Shown piece after piece: positions 53,644-63,870 of a stretch of DNA of 64,000 bases. A model generated the notes under the pieces. The model made no database searches and was not told where the DNA came from. It saw only the letters and a list, made by a program, of their open reading frames with translations. Origin of the DNA: Gari tellinella (Eukaryota > Mollusca > Bivalvia > Cardiida > Psammobiidae). A program made the position numbers and the translations under genes. Each line of letters starts with the position of its first letter. The stretch's first letter is position 1. The stretch lies in contig OV277861.1 of assembly GCA_922989275.2 (NCBI GenBank), positions 51,003,623 through 51,067,622 on the forward strand, given 5' to 3'.

Positions 53644-53947
53644 ACCACTTGTAAGCATTCATTCTGTGCACCACCAGGCTTCCACCTACCATCTGTTTCC
53701 ATATCAAATTACAATATTTCCATATTTGGCAGCCCCTGACATTTACCATTAACTTGACCCTTACTCCATTATGACCAATGGTCATTGATAGTCCCAACAA
53801 ATTATCACCCTGGCATTTAGCCTTAGCCTGTTGATCTCGCACCAAATTATACATTTATTCAATCAGAGAACAGTAATCATGATGGCCACTGTAAAGAAGA
53901 CTATTTCTAGATGATCGACTTACCAGGTATTAGAGATAGGTGACTGC

Positions 53948-54205
53948 TTAACCCTTTGGACCCTAGTCCCGCTTATAGGCGTTCTTTTCAAACAGTGTAC
54001 ATGTGAATAGTACACTTGTTCTATGCAAACAGTGAAGACCCTGATCAGAGGGCTCCGAAAGGAGCCCTCTGATCAGGGTCTTCACTGTTTGTCATAATGC
54101 CAAACATTGACAAAAACAACCCATAAAGTCAGAAATGGATTAGACTTAAATGGAAACTGGAATAATGGAATTGTCCATTTAAAGTTTTAGGGAGGAAAGA
54201 GTTAA
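53948..54205 (+). mobile_element. family D MITE, 258 bp, nested in an E/A palindrome
   Basis: TTAACCCTTTGGACCCTAGT to GGGAGGAAAGAGTTAA. Left flank GATAGGTGACTGC and right flank AGCAAGATGAAAG join to GGTGACTGCTTAAAGCAA..GAAAG, the base of the E palindrome. So D entered its TTAA exactly. Confidence 0.8.
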
Positions 54206-54559
54206 AGCAAGATGAAAGAAAAGCTAAACTTTCTGTTTTACTTATTTTGCTTTAATACTGAAACAGATATCAGCACATTCTGCTTTACTTTCAGCCTGCT
54301 TAAATAAGTTATCTGCTAGATAAATCTATAGTATAACACTCAGAAAACCAATAGCTCATGAAATGTAACAATTAAGGCATTTAATATTGATTCAAAGTGT
54401 TTATCATTAAGATCATATATTTGCAAATACATGTACAGAGAAAAAACAGTTTCGGAATTACAATTTAATTAACTCTTGGCTATATTAATTGAATTTAATT
54501 CTGATCAGTTATGCTAAAATATCAAATAAAATTAAAACAAGAAAAATTCCATGTACATC

Positions 54560-54812
54560 TTAACCCTTTACCTGATAGCATTATTTCTAGTATTGAAGAT
54601 ATGTGACTACTTAAATCAGGTTGAAAGTAAAGCAGAATGCGCCCCAAGGCGCATTCTGCTTTACTTTCAGCCTGCTTTAAGCTATTAACTGCAAGAATAA
54701 GGAAAGTATTAAATATGACACATATTCATTACGGTATAATTTGGAACTATTTTCTTCAGAGAATGAATAAAATAAATGTGCTAAAAGTCGCTTCTATGGG
54801 GTAAAGGGTTAA
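54560..54812 (+). mobile_element. family A MITE, complete (253 bp)
   Basis: TTAACCCTTTACCTGATAGC to CTATGGGGTAAAGGGTTAA. Palindrome apex GCGCCCCAAGGCGC. Confidence 0.75.
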
Positions 54813-54829
54813 AGGCACTGAAAATTTAA

Positions 54830-55190
54830 TCCAAAGACCTGGAAAGTTTATTCAAGTTCATTTGCCAGAATAATTTTCCTCCTTAAGCCCTGCTAGTTTT
54901 TGACAAATAATAATAGGAAAATTGTCATATATGATGGATGAATTTTTAATCCTGTTGTTCAAATTTCATTTTCTACACCAAGAGGCAAAAAATCAGAAAA
55001 GATTGAAAGGAGTCGAACTCAACTTGTTAACATTTCTAGAGCAATAATGGTAATTTTTTTACCATAGCATAAAAATCCTAAAATTTGGCACACCCTGAGT
55101 GTAACTGCTTTAATTACCATAACATTTGAACAAATTACTTTTATAACAAAGTAATTTTATAACAAAGTAATTTTTCCAAAAGGTGTAAAA
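54830..55190. other. no recognised feature
   Basis: AT-rich. One tandem duplication of a 17 bp unit (ATAACAAAGTAATTTT, near 55142-55175). No coding signal. Confidence 0.5.
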
Positions 55191-55484
55191 TGAATGGCAA
55201 ACAGTTTAGACCCTGATCATACTGCTCCTGAGGGAGCAGTCTGAGATGCAGTGTTGGCTCAGACCTGTGCGCCCCAATACATAGGATCAGTACAGTTATC
55301 AAGTTATTTATGATGGAAAAAGAACTATGAAAATAGGGAACAGCTGAATGCAGAAAAAAGTAATGGTAGAAACCACCTTAAGGAGATTCCTGCTCTACTT
55401 TGTATCTGTAATAAACTTCCAACTGTCTTTAAATTTGTTCCTGTATTTTCCTTTGAATGGAACGCTTACCAGAAGTGTGCATTG

Positions 55485-56513
55485 GCGTAGCTTCCTATTA
55501 GGCAAGTAGGCACGTGCCTACACTTTTTTTCAGAAGTCCAAAAAATAAAAAAGGCTAAAAATGCAGAAAAAGCAATAAAATTGACATCTAAGGGGGGTTA
55601 GAGGTGAACCCCAATTATTTTTACATAGATTTATGTTAGTATTTTGCCATTATCAAACGCGGGAAAAGACCTCAGAACGCACCTATAGACTATCTAGGAA
55701 TAAAAATTTCCCGGGGGAGCATACCCCCGGAACCCCTAGTAAGAAAGCGTACACTTATTAATTGATCTAATCACCCCGTTGGCACGCATGTACCATTGTA
55801 CATGTAGCTGCCTTATGCAAAACACGAACTACCGCGTATACACTGTCCTCATACTTGCGACAATTCAAAAAGTAAAAAAAATGCAATAAAATAGGAATAG
55901 GGTGGTGTTAGAGTCTAACTTAGAGATTAATGGAAGACAACCTGTCAACAATTACATTATAATAACCTGGAACAGAAAATTCATGTCATTTTCAGCCGAG
56001 TTTTTACATATATTTATGGCAGAATTTTACCTGTCTTGGACGCGCAAAAACGCCCCCAGAACAAGCCAGAGCATATCTAGGAATCAACCCTCTCCTCCTA
56101 GTAAGAGTGAGTTCATAAATTGGTATAGTTACTTTGGATTTCATACGGGCCTGTAGTGTGCTCGATCAATTTGTCCCGAAAAGAAAGTTACATCCAAATA
56201 ATTTCAAGTAGCGAGTATGTTAATGAAAAAATTACGGTATCAGACCCTATGATATACTAATTGACGTGGGTTGTTTTTTGGTGATTTTTTTTCAAGAAAA
56301 TATGCAGACATATTCCTTTGCAAAAAATTAAAATTGTCTGTTGTTTGAAGCTTTTCATTTCATTAATTCTTCATATAAATGTCTCCCCAGACTCTCCTTA
56401 AATGCGTCTACAGTGTTGTAGAACTCAAAATTTTCCCGGGGGAGCATGCCCCCGGACCCCCCTAGAAAAGATATGCCTACACTTTCATTTCGCCCAAGCT
56501 ACGCCCCTGGTGT
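55485..56513. mobile_element. element U, hAT-like ends (GGCGTAGCT)
   Basis: Left CATTGGCGTAGCTTCC..GGCACGTGCCTACACTTTT. Right TGCCTACACTTTCATTTCGC..AAGCTACGCCCCTG. A GTGTG sits on both sides (55480-55484 and after 56513). The interior has the dyad CCGGGGGAGCATRCCCCCGG twice (about 55711 and 56434), followed each time by a CCCCCTAG-like motif. These features recur in hAT elements. The frames inside are short and show no transposase motif. Confidence 0.55.
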
Positions 56514-56632
56514 GACAACAATTCTTCTACTTAGAACTCAATCAATCAAGTGTATTGTTGGATGAACTCGGAGAAAACATTTTTTGCCCAGGAAGTATGT
56601 CCCTACATTATTAACCTTTTTCCTGCTAATAA

Positions 56633-56690
56633 AATACTCTCTATTACGACCACTAAATTGTGTAATCTATTAGGTGTTTATTAGTCAATG
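56633..56690 (+). repeat. family E fragment
   Basis: TACTCTCTATTACGACCACT..AAATTGTGTAATCTATTAG. Left end only. Confidence 0.45.
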
Positions 56691-56699
56691 TAATATCTA

Positions 56700-57050
56700 G
56701 GATGGTATAGGTCAATAGGGGGCAAAGTTTTATAATTATATGAGTACAAATATCAAATATGAAGTATCTATCATATGTAGTTCCCATGTTATGGCAAACG
56801 TTTTATTCAGCCTATTTAACCTCTAAATGACCTTGAACTTTGTAATACATGACAAGAGCTCTACTAAGCTCAATAGCCCCTTGAGTTGAGTACACATACT
56901 AAAGGTGAAGTCCCTTTTATATATAGATCCAATGTTATGGCCAATGTTAATCCGACCTCTAAATGACCTTGACCTTTCAAAAGTTATGACTAAAGTTAAA
57001 ATTGTGGACAGACAAACAAATAGACAATATCCCCCATCCCCTCCCCTTCA
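56700..57050 (+). repeat. satellite-type repeat, gaccttga units
   Basis: Two units with CTAAATGACCTTGA(A/C)CTTT (about 56823 and 56951) and AAGTTAAAATTGTGGACAGACAAAC, as at the end of the 1-490 element. The 3' hairpin is degenerate (ATCCCCTCCCC). Confidence 0.5.
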
Positions 57051-57769
57051 ATATGTCACTATTTCATAGGGGTATAGGGTCTAAAAATGCACTGAGTGCA
57101 GGCCCTTATCATGTCTGTTTTGCAATGCTGCCGTTGTGCAGATGCAGATATTGATGTACTATGTTTAAAATGTCCAAAAGCTGTTTTCTTGTGCCTTAAT
57201 AGCCCATTTAATTTGGCAGGACCAACTTGTTTATTATCACGTTCAATCCCCCCCAGCCTGTCTCTTAGTTTCATCCAATAATCCAATCATTGCATTGGCT
57301 TCACTTAATGCTCATCTCCTTAGCATGGAGTTATCATTTTAAATACCTTTTTTATCTCCATGGCGACATTAAAATGTCAATTTAAATCTGTCACTATCGG
57401 CCCAAAACCTCAGCATAGCAGGGGTGCTCTTGCAAATGGAGTCTAAATAATTACTGCATAAAGTTGAGAAACTCTATGCATATCTTGAAACATAATCACC
57501 ATGAAAATCTGCATTGTAATCCAAGCACACTCCTGGTTAACTCTTTCAACACCATGGACCTGTTTAAAATATACTCAATACATTTGAAAACAGTGTACAC
57601 CCAGATCAGAGGGCTCTAATAGGAAGCCTCTGATCAGAGTCTGCCCTGTTTTCAAATTAAACCTTTATTTCATTCCAAGAAGACTGGTTCATACTTTGAT
57701 GATTAACGGGATCAACAAGGGAACCTTAAAACCCACAAGATTTACTTAGTGTTGAAAGAGCAGTACCCT

Positions 57770-58272
57770 TTTACCTCATAGCTTGTTATAAGTATTGAAG
57801 ACTAATGATTGCTTTAAGGAGCATTCTATTTTACTTGCAGCTAATGCTTTAAAGACATCTCCTGACGACATTTCGATCATAACGCCTTGCCAGACAATTT
57901 CCTTGCAAAAAGCATGAGTCTTGTGGACATGTGGGTAGCAAAGTACCATTGAAGCTTCTCGTGTGAGACCTTTATATTTGATAGTTTGGTTAGAAATAAC
58001 CATTGAAAATCACTAAAGCGTGAGTTTAATCTGGACCTCACCAGGTAAACTGATTTGACAGTTACATTGACACCTCCAGAACAATGGGCTGGTGGTCCCT
58101 CAATGGACTGAGGAAAAGTCTTTAAGCTACCAGCTACTAGGAAATACATGTAGAAACAATTTTTATGTTATATACCATAATCATGGCTGTACATGTATAC
58201 AGTAGAACAATTTTCTTCAGTGGATGAATAAATTATAGGCCTACAAAGTTACATTTATGGTGTAATGGGTAA
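57770..58272 (+). mobile_element. family A MITE containing R
   Basis: Left ACCTCATAGCTTGTTATAAG..CTTGCAGCTAATGC. Right GCTACCAGCTACTAGGAAAT..TTACATTTATGGTGTAATGGG. R sits where intact A reads GCTTTAAGCTACC. Confidence 0.65.
57849..58125 (-). mobile_element. element R nested in A at TTAA
   Basis: TTAAAGACATCTCCTGACGA to GGACTGAGGAAAAGTCTTTAA. Inverted relative to 19666-19981 and homologous through most of its length. TTAA at both junctions shows the insertion point. Confidence 0.65.
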
Positions 58273-58562
58273 AGCAAGAGTCTCTTTGGTCTTAATCTAC
58301 ACTTGCCTGAGTGCGAATTTTTCTTTATTTTATTTGCCAATGTAATAGTTCAAATGATATACATGCAAACAGGGTGGAGTCACTTCAGTCTTCAGGCACT
58401 TCCTCAGTACAAACAATGATTCACTTCTAAAACAAAAACCCCTACTTGAACTTTGAATTATACTTTGTCTGAAACATTTTGAACTTTTTGTCCTTCATCA
58501 CATGATGTAATTGTTCTACGATACAACACTTTTCACAGTTTCATAGCAACACTTTACTACTC

Positions 58563-58815
58563 AACCCATTACCCCTTGAATTGAAAATAGGTCACCACTT
58601 AAAGAAGGTTGAAAGGTAAAGCAGAATGCACCTTAAGGTGCATTCTGCTTTACTTTCAGCCTGCTTTAATGTATCATCTGCTAGGATTTAGAAAATATTT
58701 CTTGTGATACACTTTTATGACTGTATAAATTGGAACTATTTTCCCCAGTGGAGGAATAAATTAAATGTGCTAAAAGGCACTTCTATGGGGGGGGGGGGGG
58801 GGGGGGAAGGGTTAA
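58563..58815 (+). mobile_element. family A MITE with a 20-base G run
   Basis: CAACCCATTACCCCTTGAAT to a G tract at 58787-58806 then AAGGGTTAA. The normal terminus has four to six G. Palindrome apex GCACCTTAAGGTGC. Confidence 0.75.
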
Positions 58816-59160
58816 ATTAACCTTTCTTCCACTGAACACTCATGTATCAAACTCTGTACAGTAAATATCTATCTTTCTGAACTATATATTACAATGGCTT
58901 ACAAAATAAGGGAAACAAATCTCTAGGAAAGAGTATGTCTGACAGATCCAATTAGAAAAACATTGCTGACCCAGATCTGGGATTCATTGTTTTTGAAAAA
59001 GCATCAATGTAAAATATGCAGTTAAACAACAGGAGATGAGTTAACTTTTAGCACATAAAAAAATTGTCATCTGCAACAGCTTTTCATAAGGGCTCCTTGG
59101 ATAAGGATAGTCTATTTCAAAATCTAAAATCGCCATTTCTGCATTAAACCCTATGGAGTA
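58816..59160 (+). repeat. element V plus half F, first copy (empty site)
   Basis: TTAACCTTTCTTCCACTGAA.., CAAATCTCTAGGAAAGAGTA.., ATGCAGTTAAACAACAGGAGATG.., then a half F (AGGGCTCCTTGGATAAGG..CATTAAACCCTATGG). It is paralogous to 60301-61812, but without element K at the ATGCAGTTAAA site. Confidence 0.6.
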
Positions 59161-59167
59161 ATGGGGT

Positions 59168-60300
59168 AATCCCTTACCTTATAGAAGCGCCTTTAAGGCG
59201 TCTTGATAGCTTTAAAACTGCCAAAATTGTGTTTTTAACCTTTTTTCTGATTTTGATAGCCGACATTCTGTTCTACATTTTACCAAAATCTCCCACACCA
59301 AACCAAACGCATTACACGGCTATCTGATCAATAAATCACACCTCATTAAGCACTCCGTAGTCCAGCCACGTGACCAGCTAGAGGCATTCTCCAGCTGCTG
59401 TTGCGTGATTTATGGGTTTCGCATGTTAAAATCATTATTGAATTATGATTGGTATATTTTATTAAGGGTGGAGCTAAGAAAAATCGCTTACGAAATATGT
59501 GTCTTCTTATTGGTTGAAACAAAAAGGACATAGTTGAACCCCGGGGGTATTCGCACTGTGTCAGACAGTCAAAATGACACGCTTATCAGTTAATTGACGT
59601 TTTCGGCACCTCCTTATTTCAGACATGCGGCATTTTTTTAACAACGATTGTGTTCTCGGTTGGGGTCCGATTTTCATGCGATTTAAAGCAGATGAAAGGG
59701 TATTATCTTCTCGAGGGAACCGTGTCTCAGATTGTTGATGAGGTTCTCCAGCTGTTCACAGCAAAGCATTACGTAATAGAAATCGACTTTAAACGGTAAA
59801 ATAACTTTTATGTTACATAATAATAGTTGGAAGGGGAATTTTAAAAATCTGAGACATGGATCCCTAGATATGTTAATGAAGTGTATTATGGGTAATTTTA
59901 AAGGCGTTACAAATTAAGACGGCTTTGAAATCGCTGTTTGAATTTTTTTTAAATTTGTCTTATAAAATCGTAAAAAAATAAAATATTTTTTCAAAAAAGA
60001 CATTTTGTGGTGACATGTGTTCCACTTAAACCATTCAGCTATAAAATGGGGGCAGTATCAAAACTATCAAGCTACCTTAAGCGCATTTCTTTAAATCCTC
60101 CGTGGTAGAAAATCATTCCAATCCATACAGTCATGATATATATGAGAAGGAATATTTTCTTAATTCTAGCAGGTGGTAACTTAAAGCTGGCTGAAAGTAA
60201 AGCAGAATGCGCCTTAAGGCACATTCTGCTTTACTTTCAACCTGCTTTAAGTGGTCAACTATCTTCAAAACTAGAAACAGACTATAGGGTAATGGGTTAA
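59168..60300 (-). mobile_element. family A MITE containing L
   Basis: Left AATCCCTTACCTTATAGAAGCGCC. Right GCGCATTTCTTTAAATCCTC..CTATAGGGTAATGGGTTAA with an intact palindrome. L interrupts the outer right-half module. Confidence 0.65.
59193..60080. mobile_element. element L, 888 bp, TTAA-flanked, nested in A
   Basis: TTAAGGCGTCTTGATAGCTT and the complement of AACTATCAAGCTACCTTAA form imperfect inverted ends (about 26 bp, CTTGATAG core) bounded by TTAA. No transposase frame. The GG start rather than CCY could mean Kolobok-like rather than piggyBac-like. Confidence 0.6.
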
Positions 60301-60536
60301 CTTGTAATTAACCCCTTTCCAGCTTAATATTCATGAATCAAACTCTGTCCACCTAATGTCTACCATCTGAACTATTACAATGACTAATAAGATAAGGAAA
60401 AAGAATCTCCAGGAAAGAGTACATGTAGACTAAAATTATGTCAGACAGATCCTATTAGAAAACATTGCTGATTCAGATCATGTCTGATCTTGGTCTTCAC
60501 TGTTTTTGAAAAAACATCAATATAACATAATTTATT

Positions 60537-60616
60537 ATGCAGTTAAGGGTGTATCAATGTCATGAGCCATTTTTTTATGCAGTTAAGGGTGTATCAATGT
60601 CATGAGCCATTTTTTT
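60537..60616 (+). repeat. 40 bp tandem duplication of the K left end
   Basis: ATGCAGTTAAGGGTGTATCA..GAGCCATTTTTTT occurs twice head to tail. The unit includes 6 bp of target flank (ATGCAG), so it arose after insertion. Confidence 0.85.
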
Positions 60617-61667
60617 CAAAGTATTAAACTTTTTTTCTATCATTGTTTTTTTGGAAGAGCTATTTATGATGAATGAAAAAATGAAAAAAAATATATATGG
60701 TGGTGTCCTTTTTTTTGAGCTACAGCGATTTGAACAAGGGCCACTATGGCCCTAAATCGCTCACCTGGTAACCATGTAACCATGTACACCGTGTGACCTA
60801 GTTTTTGACCGGGCATGACCCTCATTCTAACTTGACCTCGATTTCAATGCGACAAACATTTTGTTCAAGTTTCATGAAGATTCAATGAATTTTGTAGTCT
60901 CTATAGAGTGTTAACGAGGTTTTTCGATGATTTGACCTTGTGACCTAGTTTTTGACCGGACATGACCCACATTCGAACTTGGCCTAGATTTCATTGAGGT
61001 AATCATATTGATGAAGTTTCATGAAGATCAAATGAAATTTGTAGCCTCTAGAGTGTTAACAAGGTTTTTCGATAATTTGATCTAGTGACCTAGTTTTTGA
61101 CCAGACATGACCCACATTCGAACTTGACCTAGATTTCTACTAGACAAACATTGTGAATAAGTTTCATGAAGATCCAATGAGATTTGCAGCCGGTAGAGTG
61201 TTAACGAACAATTGTGAACAGACAGACAGACGACGGACGACGTACGACGGACATCCAGCGATCCTAAAAGCTCACCTTGGCACTTCGTGCCAGGTGAGCT
61301 AAAAAGTACCATATCGATGATATTAATGGCTTTATAAATTTCACATTTGGTGCCTTTTTTTTCTTAAATTAGCTTTTGTATGAAGAAATACTACCATAGA
61401 TAGGAAATAAATAACACAAAACCAAATTATCATATTTGTTCTCATTTTAAATGGGTTTTATTGAAGCGGGCTGTTTGAAAAGGACAAAATAAGAGGAAGT
61501 GGGTGGGGTAAATTTTACATGGCTGTAGAGCCAACAGTTGTTCACCAAAATGTACACTTTTTCTGTTTTTTCATTCATCATAAAGAGCTCTTCAATACAA
61601 AACCATCATAGAGTGTTTTCATATACTTTGAAAAGTTCCCAAATTCATGACATTGATACACCCTTAA
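60543..61667. mobile_element. element K, TTAA-flanked, GGGTGTATCAATGTCATGA ends
   Basis: TTAAGGGTGTATCAATGTCA at the left and TGACATTGATACACCCTTAA at the right. Inverted similarity extends about 90 bp inward (GAAGAGCT..TTATGATGAATGAAAAAA against the complement near 61575-61600). TTAA target duplication is supported by the empty site in the paralogue at 59020-59041. A satellite-bearing element is nested inside; without it K is about 555 bp. Kolobok- or piggyBac-like. Confidence 0.75.
60733..61302 (+). mobile_element. satellite-bearing element nested in K, compact copy
   Basis: AACAAGGGCCACTATGGCCC..CGCTCACCTGG, three ~150 bp units (TGACCTAGTTTTTGACC), ACAGACAGACGACGGACGAC and the hairpin AGCTCACCTTGGCACTTCG..CCAGGTGAGCTAA. 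Same family as 42322-43535. This 570 bp copy is the clearest full-length example, with a single microsatellite and a single 3' end. Confidence 0.75.
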
Positions 61668-62093
61668 AAGACAGGAGATGCGTTAAACTTTAGCACATAT
61701 TAAAGAAATTGTTGTATGAAACATTGGCATCTGCAACAGTTTCATAAGGGTTCCTGGGATAAGAATAGTCTATTTCAAAATCTAAAATCTCCATTTCTAC
61801 ATTAAACCCTTAGTTATAATGGGAGAAATGGATTAACTAGGTGAAGTTTGTATAAGTTTAAATGAGATGTCAGTCTTTTGGTATCAGTGCACACATCTCA
61901 GTATATATCTCCCGTTTTTCAAAAAGTCTAACGTTTCACAAAATTTGCATTTTTCAGCTCTTTTGAAATCCTAAACCAGGAGGGGTATGAAAGGAAAAGC
62001 CCCGGGGCCTGTTGCAGGACCAGCATGAGACGAACTACAAAAATATACCTGATGCATGGCACATCAGACACACAATATGAAAACTGTCATCCT

Positions 62094-62309
62094 TTAACTC
62101 GTGGCATGCTGGGTAATTTTTTTTCATCTGCAACAATTGTCGTCTGGTACTGTTCTAAAAACAGATTTTTCAAGATTTCTTTTCAAAGTAGGATCAGAAT
62201 TTCAAACAGTTTGGATCCTGATGAGACGCCACATTATGCAGCATCTCATCAGGATCCAACCTGTTTGCAAAGGTTATCATTATTTCACGGCTTGCATGCT
62301 TAGAGTTAA
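62094..62309 (+). mobile_element. family C MITE, complete
   Basis: TTAACTCGTGGCATGCTGGG to GGCTTGCATGCTTAGAGTTAA. Palindrome AAACAGTTTGGATCCTGATG with apex GCCACATTATGCAGC. Used as the C reference for internal order. Confidence 0.75.
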
Positions 62310-62517
62310 AATGAGTTTTTTGGGGTTGAATTCTTGCTATGTCAATATGCTGTGAAACCTGGTCATCAAAAAGTAGATGGATTTATAAATATACAAGAAG
62401 TATTTCACCTTCAGGGCTAGCAAATATAACATGCTCTCTTCATAAAACGATGGTAGAATTTAGCTTGTTTGACAAATATTTCACTGATGGTGATAAAGAC
62501 ATGTTGGTATCTTTTCT

Positions 62518-62768
62518 TTAACCTTTTACCCCATAGCCTGTTTCTAGTTTTGAAGACAGGTGGCCACTTAAAGCAGGTTGAAAGTAAAGCAGAATGTGCC
62601 ATAAGGCACATTTTGCTTTACTTTCAGCCTGCTTTAAGCTACCATCTGCTAGGCTATGAATTTATCTTTTAGGTACATGTTTATGGCTGTATTATATTGG
62701 AACCATTTTCATCAGTGGAAGAATCAATTAATGTGCTTCAAGGGGCTTCATGGAGGGGAAAGGGTTAA
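62518..62768 (+). mobile_element. family A MITE, complete 251 bp
   Basis: TTAACCTTTTACCCCATAGC to TGGAGGGGAAAGGGTTAA. Palindrome apex GTGCCATAAGGCAC. Confidence 0.8.
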
Positions 62769-62934
62769 GGAAATGTTATCACATTGTCAAACACTTCTGA
62801 TCAAGATGAGATGCAAAGTTGGAAAATACTGTAGACTTAGATCAGAGACCGCAATATGCAACATCTGATATGAGTCTGTCCCAATAATTATGTGATGCTA
62901 GAAAACAAATTGGTTTAATAAAGCAGAAATCAAC

Positions 62935-63128
62935 TTTACCCCATAGCCTGTTTCTAGTTTTGATAATAGGTGACTACTGGTACTTAAAACAGGTTGAAAG
63001 TAAAGCAGAATGCGCCCTAAGGCGCATTCTGCTTTACTTTCAGCCTGCTTTAAGCTTCCACCTGATAGAATAAAGAAAATATTCCTTATAATACATATCA
63101 TGTCTGTATAAATTGGAACTTTTTTCTA
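62935..63128 (+). mobile_element. family A MITE, right end missing
   Basis: TTTACCCCATAGCCTGTTTC..GCGCCCTAAGGCGC..TAAATTGGAACTTTTTTCT. It breaks off before GGAGGAATAAATT. Confidence 0.7.
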
Positions 63129-63330
63129 TAGCCAAGGACATGGAGAAAGGACAAATGGAGAAGTAACTTATACTCAAATCTGCATTTTCCCGAAAATGGT
63201 GTCGTCCGTTACCTGTATGTGCGATAACGCTTAATCGATCGATAATTCAACTGCACCGGTACGCCGATAGCGGGCTATCGCGTTTTTTATCGTGTTGAAT
63301 GGTTACCTACTGTTAGTTTAAGTTACATAA

Positions 63331-63870
63331 AATCCTTAATTTTCACCCGATTTTCATTATAATGGTCTTAAAAGAAGGCTAAGATATTTATCTTTCATTT
63401 GTAAAAATAACAGATTTTATTTTTTAAAATTGATCCGTTTTATGGCGAGTTAAAGAGTGGTTTCCAAATGAATTTGCCGATAAAAGGGAGCAAGCACTCG
63501 GGCATAAATATATCACGCCCCGTTACAAAACCTTTCATAAAACCCTCAATTTTCCACCGATTTTCAAAGAAATGGTCTTAAAGGAAAGCTTAGATACTTT
63601 TCTTTCAGTTGTAAAAATGCAAGTGTTTATTTTCGAAATCGACAAATTTTATGGCGAGTTAAAGAGCGATGGCCAAATGAAATAGTCGATAAACGAGAGC
63701 AGGCGATCGCGAAATATATACTACGTCCCGTTTCAAAAACTTGAATTTAATCCATAATTTTCGTCCGATATATATTATATATTTTAAAAAAAAAGGTCTT
63801 GATATAAAGCCGTGACACTTATCTTTCGGTTGTTAAAATACCAGGGTTTTTCTTGAAGCGAAAAAAGTAA
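63331..63870 (+). repeat. three diverged ~208 bp tandem units
   Basis: TTTTCACCCGATTTTCATTA near 63341, TTTTCCACCGATTTTCAAAG near 63551 and TTTTCGTCCGATATATATTA near 63758, each followed by a GGTCTTAAAR-like phrase and TATCTTTC.GTTGTAAAAAT; units one and two also share ATGGCGAGTTAAAGAG. Not seen elsewhere in the window; may continue past the right edge region. Confidence 0.6.

Larger units (their letters stand above)
60301..61812 (+). repeat. element V plus half F, second copy (occupied site)
   Basis: Left part 60301-60542 (TTCATGAATCAAACTCTGTC, ATCTCCAGGAAAGAGTACA, TTATGCAG). Right part 61668-61812 (AAGACAGGAGATGCG.., GGGTTCCTGGGATAAGAATAG.., CATTAAACCC). Element K lies between. Confidence 0.6.

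Noticed and set aside
57096..57281. Cysteine-rich 61-codon frame (CCRCADADIDVLCLKC)
   Set aside because: Overlapped by an equally long opposite-strand frame, next to satellite repeat, no splice or conservation evidence.
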